Below, piece after piece: positions 38,136-50,292 of a stretch of 64,000 bases of DNA. The notes below the pieces were generated by a model. It saw only the letters and a list, made by a program, of their open reading frames with translations. It searched no databases and was not told the origin of the DNA. Each line of letters begins with the position of its first letter. The stretch's first letter is position 1. A program made the position numbers and the translations under genes. The DNA is from Acanthaster planci (Eukaryota; Echinodermata; Asteroidea; Valvatida; Acanthasteridae), in contig NW_019091549.1 in NCBI RefSeq assembly GCF_001949145.1, forward strand, positions 1-64,000, read 5' to 3'.

Positions 38136-40184
38136 GTAAGTAGAATAGCATAATACAGTCTACCCTAGCTCATTCAAAGCAGTTTACGTAGGAAAGTATG
38201 ATGAATGGTGATGAATGATACCTCTGAGCGTGTCAGACGAGGTCAAATAATCGGCCTGTTTGATATTTGCAGCAAACCGATCGGCAACATATGTAAATGG
38301 GCACATGCATTTCACTCTCCTCCCTCGAAAAAAAATGCGATAACAAAATGAAAGTACACGTGAATTTCAGTCTCATCCATCTATCCGATAGACAAACAAA
38401 CCTGATGGTGTTTATGATACGTCGTGTTGTCGATATTCACTAACCTTTATTTTGAGGGGATGGTGTTCCTCCTGGATTTTTCTGCAATATTCACCAGATT
38501 ACACAATGTGCCAGCCACATTGAACTGTTTTGGTTCTGCCTACCGGTACAACATGAACACGTGTGGTTAAAGGAAAGATCATGGAAATCACAACTATTTT
38601 CGGTTTTTCGGACAGTTTTCGATTTTCGAACAGTATAGATTATTGAGTATTTTTACCAATCTACTGAAGGGAAATAACAATTAATAATAGCTCCCACTGT
38701 TGTGCAATTTATGTGATATTTACAACCCTGCTTGTAGTTGTTGTTTTTTTTGGGGGGGGGGGTTGTATTCAGGATATAAATCCCACCAAGAATCAATATT
38801 TTTATGTGTTCGTCGTGAGGGCCCACAATTAGGTTTCGTCCGTTCGCTTCATGAAGACATTGGTGCATTACAACAGACATCCATGGCACACTATGTGTGG
38901 TAATGAAACTATAAATTATTAATATTTATTATAGTATAACTGCATTAGCCTTGCTGCATCCCTTATAAGGAGTGAAAAGAACTCAAAATAATTATTACAG
39001 AAGGTTTTAATTTCATGACATGCGTGTAATAATAGTTTCTCACCATTACCAAGAAAAAATACTGTGAAAACAGTTCGACAGGTAAATGTGATATCGTCAC
39101 CCAGTTATTTTAATACGTGCATTAGAAAGCAAAACATTACGTTTAATTTCAAAAGATTATATCCTTCCGCAAGCCACACACCTGCACCCCACCGCACGCG
39201 CTTGTAATAATTTCTTCTGTCAACCAACCACTTAATTTCAAGTTGAGATGCATCACACGTGACCTTTGTATCCGTTAATAACATTGAAATGCTCTCTTGA
39301 GATCGGGAATCATTTGAGTGCAAAGTTCAGACATTGAAAAGGGTTGCACAGTATGCTAGGGACGTTTGGTAAGGACAATATTTACACATTACGCGGACCT
39401 TTCAACTCGTTCGTTGCTGGAGAAATTCCAAATTGAGATACTGCATTGGAAAGAACGTTAAAGGCGCTGTCTTGCATTTTGCGCGCTTTTTTGAAGTTCC
39501 TAAATATAGATTGAAGCATTCGAGCCACGAGGTTGTGTTGCACTGAACATGTACGGATCATACTTCTGGTGGCGTTGCGACTGGAATGCGCTTCGTGCAT
39601 GCACTTAGCGATTTGCGTGGATGGCACGCGACACACGACCAGCCCGCACCATGCCTTGACTCGGCCAAATGATGAATTGCCCATTTTTATCAAATTTGTC
39701 TGGGGCTGCCCAGACCTAATAAAGCGTTAAGCACCAGATGTTCACGGCGTAAGGGAACGCTATACCCGGGCTTGTACAAAAATAATTTAGTTACAGATAG
39801 TACGGCCATTAATCAACTATCTGATGTGGAAATAATATTGCATGGGGGGTAAACTACACTCGCCGTGTGTGTGTACAACTGGCGGCGTGTAATCAAGGGC
39901 GTGTGGAGAGGGGGGAAAATGGTGCGGTGCTGTACGGCCCCTGATTACAGGGGTGCGCCATATATAGTCAGTCATTATCAAGAACACTGTGTTTTCCTTG
40001 CCGCTACCCCCAGGATATGCGAGTTACATTAAAATTGGAGGATCCAGGACTGTTATAAACAAATTCGTTAAAAGTTAATAAGGCATGCTATGTCTCCCAC
40101 GTCTCAGGAGAAAAAAAAACTTGGGATATTTTTATAATGTAGCCATTTATTGACTGGCGGTGATGCGAATGGATTCTCTTGCAG
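38136..40184 (+). other. LMO4 intron 1 (proposed), 2.05 kb
   Basis: Donor GTAAGT at 38136 and acceptor TTGCAG at 40184. The intron holds a T8 then G11 run near 38742-38762, a promoter-like segment near 39790-39990 (separate entry), and no other coding sequence I recognise. Its existence depends on the proposed exon 1. Confidence 0.5.
39790..39995 (+). promoter_or_regulatory. Candidate internal promoter/enhancer before LIM1 exon
   Basis: TATATA at about 39961 follows a G/C-richer stretch and lies about 200 bases before the ATGs at 40163/40169. Upstream are two GATA-type sites in perfect inverted arrangement, CAGATAG (39794-39800) and CTATCTG (39817-39823), flanking TTAATCA. A second inverted pair is GTAATCAAGGG (about 39890) and CCCCTGATTAC (about 39940). 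GATA factors are known partners of LIM-only proteins, so an autoregulatory input is imaginable but not shown. If exon 1 is real, this would be an alternative promoter or intronic enhancer. Confidence 0.3.
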
Positions 40185-40425
40185 TTCAAAGCGAGATCAG
40201 CAAAGAGAGCCGGTCTGCAGGCAACAGTAACAACAACAACAACGTGGTCAGGTGCTGTGCCGGCTGCGGCTGTAAGATCGTGGACCGGTTCCTGCTGCAC
40301 GCCGTGGACAGGTTCTGGCACACGGGCTGCCTGAAGTGCTCCTGTTGCAGTGTGCAGCTGGGAGAAGTGGGTCCCTCTTGCTTCTCCAAGGGCGGCATGA
40401 TCCTCTGCAAGAAAGACTACATCAG
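40185..40425 (+). CDS. LMO4: LMO4 exon encoding LIM zinc-finger domain 1
   Basis: Encodes the first LIM domain of an LMO4-type nuclear adaptor. With exon 1 attached, the zinc ligands are C38-x2-C41-x17-H59-x2-C62-x2-C65-x2-C68-x19-C88-x2-D91, a complete LIM pattern. A linker rich in Ser and Asn (five Asn in a row) precedes it. The stretch DRFLL..VD..WH..CLKCSCC matches vertebrate LMO4 and differs clearly from LMO1-3. The family binds LDB1 through LIM1 and links it to transcription factors without touching DNA. The exon ends within an Arg codon (AG|G) at donor GTGAAT, 40426. Without exon 1, in-frame ATGs at 40163 and 40169 could start translation, since a TGA at 40151 closes the frame upstream. 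No zinc ligand is missing. Identity as a LIM-only gene of the LMO4 class is secure; the 5' boundary is less so. Confidence 0.93.
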
Positions 40426-40937
40426 GTGAATGAGTTTCGATATTCGAATAGAGAGTGCGTTTTTTCTCTCCGAAAATGTCAACACTATGACGAATCATCA
40501 AAATGCAAACAGGAGGACAGTGTAAGAAATAAAGATAAAACTGAACGAATACAGGCCCTTTTCAATGATTAAATTTCAGTTTGTTTGCAAGCTGTTGAGG
40601 GCTGAGATCTGGGCTCTTCTGGGCACACCTCAATAAATGAGACCTTTTAATTTTCGTCAAGAAGCTTTGCCTTCGTCCATGCAGTAGCACATGTAGAAAG
40701 CGTATGCGGGTGGGTTTCTTAACCATGGCGACTCAGTCAACCTCGTTCCCATGTTGCTTCCCACCATACACCTAACAATATCTTAATCCCTTTTATTGTG
40801 AGATTTAAATATTCTACTATTGGGAGATTTAAATTCGGATAAGTCAGCGTCAGTTTCATATTCTCCACGACCAGGGGTTAGTGAAGGAATGCGCACGCAG
40901 CCCATGGGGTCGAGGTTGAACTCAAGTTGAACTCCTT

Positions 40938-41000
40938 CTTGGAAGGAGCTCACTCATGATTTTTGGTTTCCCCAACAATCATGAGTGAGCTCCTTCCAAG
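40938..41000. repeat. Perfect 23-bp stem hairpin in LMO4 intron 2
   Basis: Arms at 40938-40960 and 40978-41000 are exact reverse complements (core GGAAGGAGCTCACTCATGAT), with a 17-base loop. Outside, GTTGAACT and AGTTCGAC continue the pairing after a few mismatches. On the sense strand the intron RNA could fold into a strong hairpin. It may be a very young palindromic repeat, or a hairpin RNA precursor; nothing here resembles a miRNA I know. Confidence 0.7.
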
Positions 41001-41224
41001 GCTGCAGTTCGACCATCACTTCCTCGAGCGCAGGCCAGTGAATGTGGTGGGACTTGTTATCGTTACGTCAGTTGAACCCTTGGTTGTCAAGAGTTCATAC
41101 CTATCACCGTGTGTTGCAGAAAACCAAGACTTTCGTTTCTCACTTTTGATAGTAGCCCATACCGCGTAGACGTTGCATTAACCATTGTCTTGTTCCTTGT
41201 TTTGACAGCTTCTTCCTCACATAA

Positions 41225-41430
41225 CGTACGGTACCTGCACGTTGACATGCGACAAAGGGGACTAATTGATTTGATTTTGTGCAAACCATTTATACCATTC
41301 ATAACGCGCGAAATTTGGGTCGACCCTTTGGGTCGACAAATCCGCGCATTGTGACTGGTCAACACGTTGCAAACTCTTGGTGACGCATTTCTGTGAAACG
41401 GCCGTATTTGTCCGTACTTTTTTTTTTCAT
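41225..41430. mobile_element. Foldback MITE, family A copy 2, in LMO4 intron 2
   Basis: Centred on GGGTCGACCCTTTGGGTCGAC with arms GCGCGAAATTTG / CAAATCCGCGC. Outside lie CACAATGCGCGG-type sequence and TTGCAAACTCTTGG shared with the copy at 1595-1745. Arms are more diverged than in copy 1. It overlaps the 3' end of the 203-codon minus-strand open frame, which argues against that frame being a gene. Confidence 0.55.
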
Positions 41431-43889
41431 CGAAAAGGAAACGCATGAAAACGCTTTTCTTTTCTCGCAGAAAATTATCGGTTTGCAAACCCTTTGTGTC
41501 AGTTTGTGAAAAACTATTTGTACTGACAAGTACGGGGTAGTGGAAAGTGTGCGTCCTTCAAACCCTGTGCCCATAGTGACAGTCCGGTTATCTTGAAGCT
41601 GTGTAAGCTGAGGCCCTGGTGGCTCTTGTAAAATCTGGCCGTCGAAAGTGCTGAGAGAGTTGAACCTGAATACCATTGCCATCAAACAGAAACGATATCT
41701 CGAAGATGAAAATACGTGAAACTTTTCAGAGTGATGTATAATGTGGCTCCTTGACATGTTGATAGACTTCTCAAAGTAGCCTGAAAGGTGTGTGTGCCTA
41801 GCACAGTAACTCAGTAAGAGCTTAGTGTAAGCCAGGACGACAATATAAAGGGATTTAGGTTTCCATTCAACCGGAAAGACGTAAGGTGACAATAGTGTTA
41901 AAGAGATAAAGAAGACGGGCCCCTGCAGGAAGATGATACCCGCTGTCTGAATAGGCACCGAAATGTGCAATTATCCGGGGCTGAGGCTTTCAGGCCGCAT
42001 TATTTCGACCTCTCCACACTCACAGCACCTCTTAACGGTAGTTCGCCCCTTTTACCGTCTTTTGTCACGCCTCTCTAAGGACGGCGACGGTTTTGAAGGA
42101 TGGGGACACACAACAAAAAAAAAGCTTTATTAGTCCATAACCTGCACAGGATTTGTAGCGGTTGGATGGAGCTGTCTGGTTGTCGGACGCTGTTTGGGTT
42201 GCTGTGGTAAGGGGGATTTGAAAGTGCATTGGACGATCGATACTCTGAACCCCAAGCCTTGGGTACGGCTTAATGCCACTCATCACACCACGAGTATAGT
42301 ATTAAAAAAAAAGTATATTCATTCGTAGGGTCACATTTAAGGGTGGCAGGGATGTGTGCCCGCGTACAGTTAAAACACACTAATTGTCGAACACCATTCC
42401 CTCACAACTTTGAAAAAAAAACAACAACTGAGAATCATTTTATACAAGAAACTTTGAAGATCACCAATAGTTTTCCACACTACGAATATCTCACAAAAGA
42501 AACACAGTGCGCTAACAATGAGCGTCCACTGTTATTGTACCGAGCTTCTCTTGTTAGATGTTCATAGTGCCAATTGACCTGGCTTTGGCGATGGTCAATA
42601 ACCCGTTCTGTCTCCGACTAATGACTTTTGTGTTCATCCCTATGGAATTTTTATGTCGCTCATTTGTGCGTATATGTACTCATATGTGTGTGCAATTAAG
42701 CCATCTTTCATTCAACGGTCGATGTTGGTTAGGAGTAGGTATTGGGTGACGGCGAATGTACGTGTTTCCGGAGGAAATTCCCGGCGTTGTATTTTTCTCA
42801 AGGTAGCACTATAATATTAACATGTTTCCAAGCTGGCAGATTTGAGTTGGCTCTGCAAATATATAGGCATCAGAGCTGCGTTAAAATAAGGTGCACTATC
42901 GTTGAGGGCCCCATAAATTTCCAAATCAAATCTCTCGGGGAAGTTAGGAGCGTCCATCCGTGCCTGCATGTAGCGTATATACATGTATAGTGCTTTGAGG
43001 AAGACGCGGTTGGATCCAAAGTCCATCAAAGGACTTTCTTGGCCAGTGGGCCGCGTCGTTTTCCCATCACGTCCATTATTTTGCTTGCATCGATTTGCGG
43101 ACAGCACTCCCAGCTTGCTGTCTAAGACTGCCTGCCCCCTCTCCCACGGGAGCAAGATCGCATTAGCCCAGCACACGTGTTCTTACAAGTAGCTTTCACC
43201 TTGCACTTGATGTTTATCTTCCATTAGTCTGTACCCACACCGCAATTTTGTCGCGTTCGCATGTGCACAGAATAATACACAGAAGTTCCCATTTTCTCTT
43301 TTCTCTTTCACACAAATTAAAACGTCTACAAAAAAAACTGACGGTTGACATTATTTTTAAAATGAGGCTCACCCTCGAAGCTTTTACCAATATAGCGCCC
43401 GGCTAGCAATGGGAAGTAATGGGGCGGAACCTGATTGAAACGGAGTGCCAGAGATATCCCGAGTTAGTTCTCTTGTCCATCATCCACAACCACTCTCCGC
43501 GTTATCCATGCGCCTGCAATTACTCTTTTCATTCGAGTCCACTGTCTGGTTGAATGAGGCCGGGGAAAAGAGGGACGTCTGAAGCGACCCAGTCCCACCA
43601 CCCTTGGGGACTAAAACACTGAATCGACTCTTTTTAAAAGGGTTGCCGTCGAGGCGTATTGCCCACCTAAGAGGGAAACTACAAAAAGGGGACGGCATTG
43701 TGACCCGTTTGGGGGGGGGCACTGAAATGGAAATCAGACTTGAATTTGAAAGCAGTATATGTATGCGATTTACCCGACTCTCATAGCTACCACAACGTGA
43801 ACAGGTCGAACCAGGCTTTCTGATAAGGTCGTCTGCGGAAGGGCTTATGCACGTCTCATAATACGAGAAGCCCTCTTAACCTTAACTTC

Positions 43890-44150
43890 AGCGCCTCCAT
43901 ATTTGATATGAGCCAAGCTAATTTCTAAAAATGCATTAGCGGAGAGGCTTGGCGTTATTATTAACGGTGACGTACGGGGAATCCAGTTTAATAATTGACG
44001 ATGGCCGAGTCACAATAAGCTTATAGTGTCAGAGCCGAAGTGTAGTGTGGTGACTAAGGTGGATTGCCTTAATGGGAATGATGCAGCCCCCCGGGCCAGC
44101 TTGCCGTCGTGAGTGATGGAGGACGGCATCTTCATCGCATCATCAGATAG
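43890..44150. promoter_or_regulatory. Candidate intronic enhancer in LMO4 intron 2
   Basis: GCATTAGC, TTATTATTAAC (about 43955), TTTAATAATTGACG (about 43987), CACAATAA (44011-44018) and GGATTG words, with CG-containing sequence between, in a repeat-free block. Confidence 0.25.
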
Positions 44151-46119
44151 AAAATGCTGCTGCAGAGATGTTGGGACCACTATACGGCATCATTATATTG
44201 GTGGATTCGAAAGATAAAATCGATTCGGGCGATCTAATTTTTATGTTTTCTTTTAGCAGGTACTTTCGTTACATTGTGGGTCGTGGTCTGTTTTGCTGAG
44301 GTCAGTGTTTCCTCGGTTTTTTCCCCTGTCTCCAAGAGTGATACCTGGGGCTTAGTTAACTTAAGGCGGAAGATTCATACGGCAAGTGATACGTGTGTTA
44401 AATCCATCAAACCTTTCCCAGCGACCGTGTTGTACAGCGAAGACAATAATAAAAACACCTTGTAGTGAATCCAAATTAAGTCAAATTAAAATAAAGGCAT
44501 TGTGGTAACATTGCACAAGTTGTGTCATTTCAAAGTTCTTTTTCCTTTTATCTTTCAGCAGGGGTTTGACTCGGATTTCTATACCAGGAATGAAAGAATC
44601 ATGTAGACTGGGTTTACGCTTCTCAAACCGAAAAAGGGGTAAATGGGTCTTCTAGAAACGAAAGTGTACAACCCGATTGCCTGTATTGTTCGCATTCCTT
44701 GGGCCCATCTTCGGCTAACATTAGTCCCTCTTCTTTAAATTTCATTACTTTAAACCTCTTTGCTGAAGTTGCGGGTACCAATGCCATGTTGCCACCGCGG
44801 TTAAAAAAAGTCCCCGGTTAAAAAAAGTACCCCGCACGGGTGCGATGTGCGTCCAACAGGCGCATGTGTGAGATGGAGAGTGAATGAGCATTGCGCGTGC
44901 AGCAGTCGAAAACTCCATTAGCCTCCTCATAAAGGGCGCAGTGAAACGAATCACTCCGTGTGGAGATTTTTTTAAATATTATAACCATGCTGCAGTATGT
45001 CCAGTCACGACGGATAAATACCGCTGTATGTACTCTGTGCAGGATCAATGGGCTACAATAATTCGTTTTGCAAGCGCGAGGGTTTGTGCATATCTTTATG
45101 CATCGCATGTTGGGCTCGGTGCGTTGTTCAGCACCAGTTCAGCGCGATTCAGGGATGTATAGGAACACGTTGAGACTGAGATTTTACAGCGTTAACCCCC
45201 AGGGTATGTGTAAAAAAAAATCTAGTAAAATTGGAGGATGGGGGACTTTTGGGGTTAAAGTAGACACCTTGCCCTCGCTTCCTTTAATCTTGCTTACTTT
45301 AATTGACTTGTTTGAAGCCAAAGTACCAAACTGTGCAACTAAACTGCGCCCCTCCCCATGCGTCTGATTAAGAAGTTGTCGCTACAAAAGCTCACACAGT
45401 CTCCGTGTTTTCAGTTAGCTTGGCTACCCCATTTTTCTCTTTTAACAATGTCACTTTAAACAAATTGACACTTTTTTCCAGTTGCCCCCGCATCACGTTT
45501 TGGGGAGTGCTTCTTCTTTCAACCCCCCCCCCTTGAGACACCAGTAGCACTTCTCATTATCATATGCGCACGCCGCCGAAAATATGCATCGTTTATCGCC
45601 ATGTACATGTACACCGCAACCTTGCTTCTGCCCAGTAAAACCCGAGAAAACATACTCTATGAAAACATAACATTGTCATGTAAGAATTAAATCCAAATTA
45701 AAACACCCTTTTTTTAGTAACAGACCTCAAAATGAAGTACAGAAGACCGATTTGGCAGAGTGTGCATCTTCTGTCCATCGATGTGAAAACGACATCAGTT
45801 GATTTGACGACCTGGATTGCATTCAGAGGCAGTTCTGTCAAAATGACAGTAAAACGCGCTGCATGATCAGTCGAGACAAGGGGCTGCTGTGTTTCTGTGT
45901 TGCAGGGGATGACGGTGATGTCTTCACTTTAAACGACTTGCCTTGATGGCTCGTCTTGATGATGACAGTCATGGCGTGATGATGTTAACAGGCCAATGAT
46001 CAATTATTTCGGCCCAGCCTGACTTAATACGCGTGCCCTTTTTATAGACCGCCCGTGAGCGCCGTCGATCCGTCGCCCCAGATGTTCTTATACCTCTCTT
46101 ATTGTAAAAAACCGCCGAG

Positions 46120-46256
46120 TCGGGTTGACTCGGAATCTGAATCCGGGTTCTTTCAACCCTTGTCCGAGTCAAAAAGAGGAATTTAAATGAGCCGCTAGAA
46201 TAGAAAGGATGAAGCAAATTTGGATCCAGATTCTGGGTCATTATTGTTTTGACCCC
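46120..46256. repeat. Palindrome cluster in LMO4 intron 2
   Basis: TTGACTCGGA (46125-46134) pairs exactly with TCCGAGTCAA (46163-46172), enclosing GGGTT/AACCC. GGGTCA (46235-46240) pairs with TGACCC (46250-46255). Style matches 25126-25310. Confidence 0.45.
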
Positions 46257-48849
46257 TCAGTTTTTAAAGTAACGGCCTAAGTTTTACAGCTTAAATTTGC
46301 ACTTGTTCTTCAAGATTCTTTTTCATCAATGAACAGATAGGTAGAGGGAAATTGAAAGCATTGTCAATCACTGTGGTCTCCACACATCCAGACTGGTAAA
46401 ACATAAAATTATATACAATACGTGGATAATTTAAACACGTAAATAAATCAAAGAATACAACCGAAAACACTCTGCGAAAACAGTATCTAAAACGGATAAA
46501 CAAACTGTTGTTTATGAGTTATTTCCGCACACTTTAAGGCAGTTGTGAAGATGAACAAAGCCAATACACGTAGAACTCAGAAAGAAACAAACGAGATAGA
46601 CAAATGACCTCCCAAAAGACCAAAAAAAATCATTTCAATGGCCCGAATACGCTGAATTAAACAAAAGCCAGTAGGCCTATATAAAAAAAGGCAGTGAACA
46701 TGTGGCATTAAACTGTTCTTTTTCTTTCTTTCTCTCTTTTTCTTAATAATTTATTTATTTATTTTAAGGCAGTGGTAGCTCCGTGTGGAGTTCCTTCTCA
46801 GCAATCGCCTAATCCCCCTGGGCTAATTCGGCTTGAAGAGTTTCCGGTGCTTTGTATGTGTTGTTCGGTCTCGAAGTATTTACAGACGAAAGGCCACCTG
46901 TCTGCATTCTCTGCGTACACCTGCTCGTGTAATCCTGCATCGTCGCCAGCAACGTTGAGACAACAAATTGCGCGAAAAGCATCCGCAACGGCGTCCCAAA
47001 TCACACATTCTACCAGCTGCTCGTTTTTAACGCAACAATTTTTTGGTCAAATTTGGGCGAGTTTTGTTCACATCTGATTTGCATCACAACGAATGACTTA
47101 CCGTACCGAAAGACATCCCAAGTGGCACCGGCTCTAGACGTTTTATGCGGTCAAGGGTCACGAAACTTCATCAGCAAAAATGTTACACTTTGTTACGGGA
47201 CAGTGTGAGCCTAAGACCAAATAACAAGTTTGAGAAAAAGAGACAAACTTTAACCATGAAATCCGAAGATGTTTTAAACTGGATTTCGTGGTTTGCTTTC
47301 AACTACAGTTCTGCGGAATCGTGTGATTCTTTTTTTTCTGTTCTGTCTTTTGACTTTTTTGTGTTTTTTAATTACCTTGAGAATGCATTTCAGTTCCCGT
47401 CGTCTTACTGGTATCCACAGGACTTGTAAGCAGAAAGCAAAACTAAACGTTCATTAAGTCCTTTGTTTCACTCTGACAATAACATATTGACTCATTTTGA
47501 AGGCCTTGCTCTCATGGTCAGCGTAATTTACTTATTAGGTTGAGTATAATTGAGAGCGATCACTCATTGATCCATTATTATCGATTTGGTCAGCAAACTG
47601 AACGCGACCAAGTAACTGCTTGATTCTGGTAGCGTTGTCTAATGTGTATACCGTATATGTAGGCATACCCCAAGGTTAGGCGTGCCGGCAGTGCCCAATT
47701 GACAGCCAAGGTTTCCATGGTTTTGTGAACCGTTTATTACGCCCTGCACCCATTTTCCAACCTTTACTGGCGTTGGCGTGTTTCTCCACTTTCATATCGG
47801 CAGAGAGTGGCACTAATACACGTATAGGATTTATGGCCTGTTTGTAAATCAATTATTGGTTTTGCAAGAAAGATTCACCAGTGTTGGTAATCTAAGATGA
47901 GTACTCGGTCCACTCGGTACATACTTTTTGTACATTATGGCGAACTGCTTGAGGTCCCTTTAACGGGTTTGGTTCGTTCATTTGGATTATTTAAAGCCAT
48001 CTTCTACTTCAGGCGTAAGCACAATGAATTTTCATGGTGTTTTATTTCCTAGTCCAACCCGATTGGACCACTTGTGTAACATGCGTGGCCGGAGCGAGTA
48101 TGCCAGATCCAAACCGACTTGTTCTCAGGTCACGAAATGCAAGTTTAAAGATTGGAAGTGCGAGTCTGATGAAAATGCGCCATTGCTGCCTAATTTGTTT
48201 TTCTGAACTGGGTGCTCCTGACATCTTTGATTTGCTGGCATCTTTATTTTTTGACAGCGATGGCTTCACCCTTTCTTCGATGCCTTTTTTTGCCAGGCCG
48301 GAGATTTGACGCAATTTTCCAGACAGAAATTGCCCGTTCTTCAGGAACGTCCTTCACCCGCGGCATCTCGGGCGAGGTCTCGCTCTTCAAGACGTAGGCC
48401 TAATACCCGTGTTCATGGCGCGCCGATTCCATAAAGTTACTGTTTTGTCATCAATCGCTTCCCCGGCTTGGCATATGCATCACTGTCACCATGCACAATC
48501 TAATAAACCCCAGTTGGGGTTTAATATCCTTTAATTACACCGTTGTCAAGTTGGTTCAGAATGAGGTTGCAGAGATCGACCAACCGGGACTGTCATAGTT
48601 ATGTCCAGTGTCTTCGTATCAATGCAGTGCATTTTGTTTGACGACAAACTTAATCGTGTTCAGTGTGAGGTGCAATATATTTTTGGCCAGTTTGTATTTA
48701 AAGCTTTCATGGTGGTTTTCATCGTTAAATCATAATTCCACGGGTCAAGTACAATTCCCACAGGCCTCATTGTGAAGTGCAGATAAAATTGAGTCGGTCG
48801 CTTTGTGATTGCCCGATAGTTATGCATGCTGTAATGAAGCCTCCCCCTT

Positions 48850-48960
48850 TTGCGGACTAGAAGGTTGTAGTAATTAGCCGAGGCAGGATCGTGCGTTGAA
48901 TGCAATTATGTGACAATCTAATGGGCCTAATTAAGGCGCGCACTCCTTATAAAGTACCTT
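48850..48960. promoter_or_regulatory. Candidate intronic enhancer near LIM2 exon
   Basis: TAATTAGC (48871), CAATTATG (48903) and CCTAATTAAGG (48926-48936) within 70 bases, about 600 bases before the LIM2 exon. Confidence 0.22.
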
Positions 48961-49561
48961 CAGATAAATTACCTTATAGATTGCTGTTGAAAGGCTATGC
49001 ATTTGGGAGAAACGATTAATAATGAACGCCCTTCAGTTTGGCGTATAGGTTCAACTGATATAAATAAGAACAGTCTTTTAAAAAACTTCAGCTGCATGAC
49101 AATGGATCCATAGTTTTAACTTGAATTTTGTTAATTTGGACACTGATGCAGACTTACAGCAAAGAAGGTTTTACTCTTTGTCGGCCGTTATCTTTTCTTC
49201 AACTCTCCGCAATAAATTGTCCACTTAAGATATTTTACTGCATTTTGCTTTAAAAGGAGTAGGCCTACTCTGCGTTTGAAAAAGTTGGAGACATCGATTC
49301 GATGTTAAAATTGATAACCAGAACTGTTTTGAGTAGGCTACGCGCACCGGTAATAATATCCTTTTTCACATAGGCCTAAAGGTGATATTTCACCTAAAAC
49401 ATACACAGCTGATTCCAACTTGTTTCGGTTTATGGCGGCGTATTGCCTCTTCTTAAACAAAAGCCGCTCCAAGGTACAGCTCTAATACGTTTCCTTTTTT
49501 CTTAGCAGTTCAGTTCATTCATTGTTTTTTTCCATTCGTTTTTGCTGTTTGGTGTTTGCAG

Positions 49562-49811
49562 GTTATTTGGTGTGAGTGGAGCCTGCTCGGCCTGCGCCCA
49601 GCAAATCCCGGCAAACGAGCTGGTCATGCGCACCCACAACAAGGTCTACCACCTGAAATGTTTCTCCTGCAGTTCGTGCCACATACAACTGGTGCCCGGC
49701 GACCGCTACACGCTCATCAACGGCAGCCTGGTATGCGAGAACGACCACAGCAAATTCTTCAAAGCGCACGGCGTGTCATCGGCAGTTTCTGGGTTCAGGC
49801 CCGGTAATAAG
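49562..49811 (+). CDS. LMO4: LMO4 exon encoding LIM zinc-finger domain 2
   Basis: Encodes the second LIM domain. The acceptor is a long pyrimidine tract ending TGTTTGCAG at 49561. The first base completes the Arg split from the LIM1 exon, giving RLFG, the LMO4 inter-domain sequence. Zinc ligands are C102-x2-C105-x18-H124-x2-C127-x2-C130-x2-C133-x18-C152-x2-D155. NGSLVCE and VPGDRY are close to vertebrate LMO4. After the domain comes a short tail ending in Gly-Asn-Lys. The best donor is AAG|GTGTGT at 49812; CCCG|GTAATA at 49803 is a weaker option. Reading through instead gives a stop at 49899-49901 after a non-conserved tail. Vertebrate LMO4 ends with a Lys followed by two more residues, so a tiny terminal exon is expected after this donor. 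I could not place it. Human LMO4 is 165 residues; this model has 177 so far. Confidence 0.93.
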
Positions 49812-50212
49812 GTGTGTGTTATGGCCGTCGTATATCCAAAGTCAGTGATGTTTACGAGAGACATCATTGCATTTCAAATAAATTACATCCTTATTTGTTG
49901 AAAAGTAGTTACAGTGTATAAATTATGAGCTGTTTTTGTTAAATAAGCATTTCTCATTTTCATTTGTTGGTGAACGACAGTGTGACAGCATCAAACCAAA
50001 TCTGCCGTAGAGACCTCGAGGTTCATGATGCGCATTGCGGAGTGTTTCATTCTTTATTTGCAGGATCTCACAACTCCCGAGAAAACGTGTGTCCAGTCCA
50101 TATGTTGAAAGGTGGAAATAAGAAGCTAGGTCCCTTGAAAACGTAGCCCAAGAATGTTTAAGTATAAAACACGACCGCTGCGAACGGAAGGGTTTTCTTT
50201 TTCTCTCAGCGA

Positions 50213-50292
50213 GACCGCGTCCGAATCTCGAGTACACAGCTCCATGTCTAGGTCTTCGTCGAAAGTCCAGAAGTCTGTTTCGGACCCGACCC
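50213..50292. mobile_element. Short inverted repeat with GTCCGAA ends, family D
   Basis: GACCGCGTCCGAATC near 50213 pairs with the complement of TTTCGGACCCGACC near 50279-50292. The interior word TCTAGGTCTTC is shared with 56160-56283. Divergent. Confidence 0.4.

Larger units (their letters stand above)
40426..49561 (+). other. LMO4 intron 2, 9.1 kb
   Basis: Intron between the two LIM exons, bounded by GTGAAT and TTTGCAG. It contains a perfect hairpin (40938-41000), a foldback repeat (41225-41430), palindrome clusters (46120-46256), two candidate homeodomain-rich islands (43890-44150 and 48850-48960), C and A/T homopolymer runs and a near-duplicate of GGTTAAAAAAAGT at 44799-44828. The longest open frame in the window (41359-41970, minus, 203 codons) lies here but overlaps the foldback repeat and has no recognisable domain. 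Confidence 0.85.

Noticed and set aside
41359-41970. Longest open frame in the window, 203 codons, minus strand
   Set aside because: No recognisable domain, its C-terminal part lies in the family A foldback repeat, and it sits inside an LMO4 intron without splice or promoter support.
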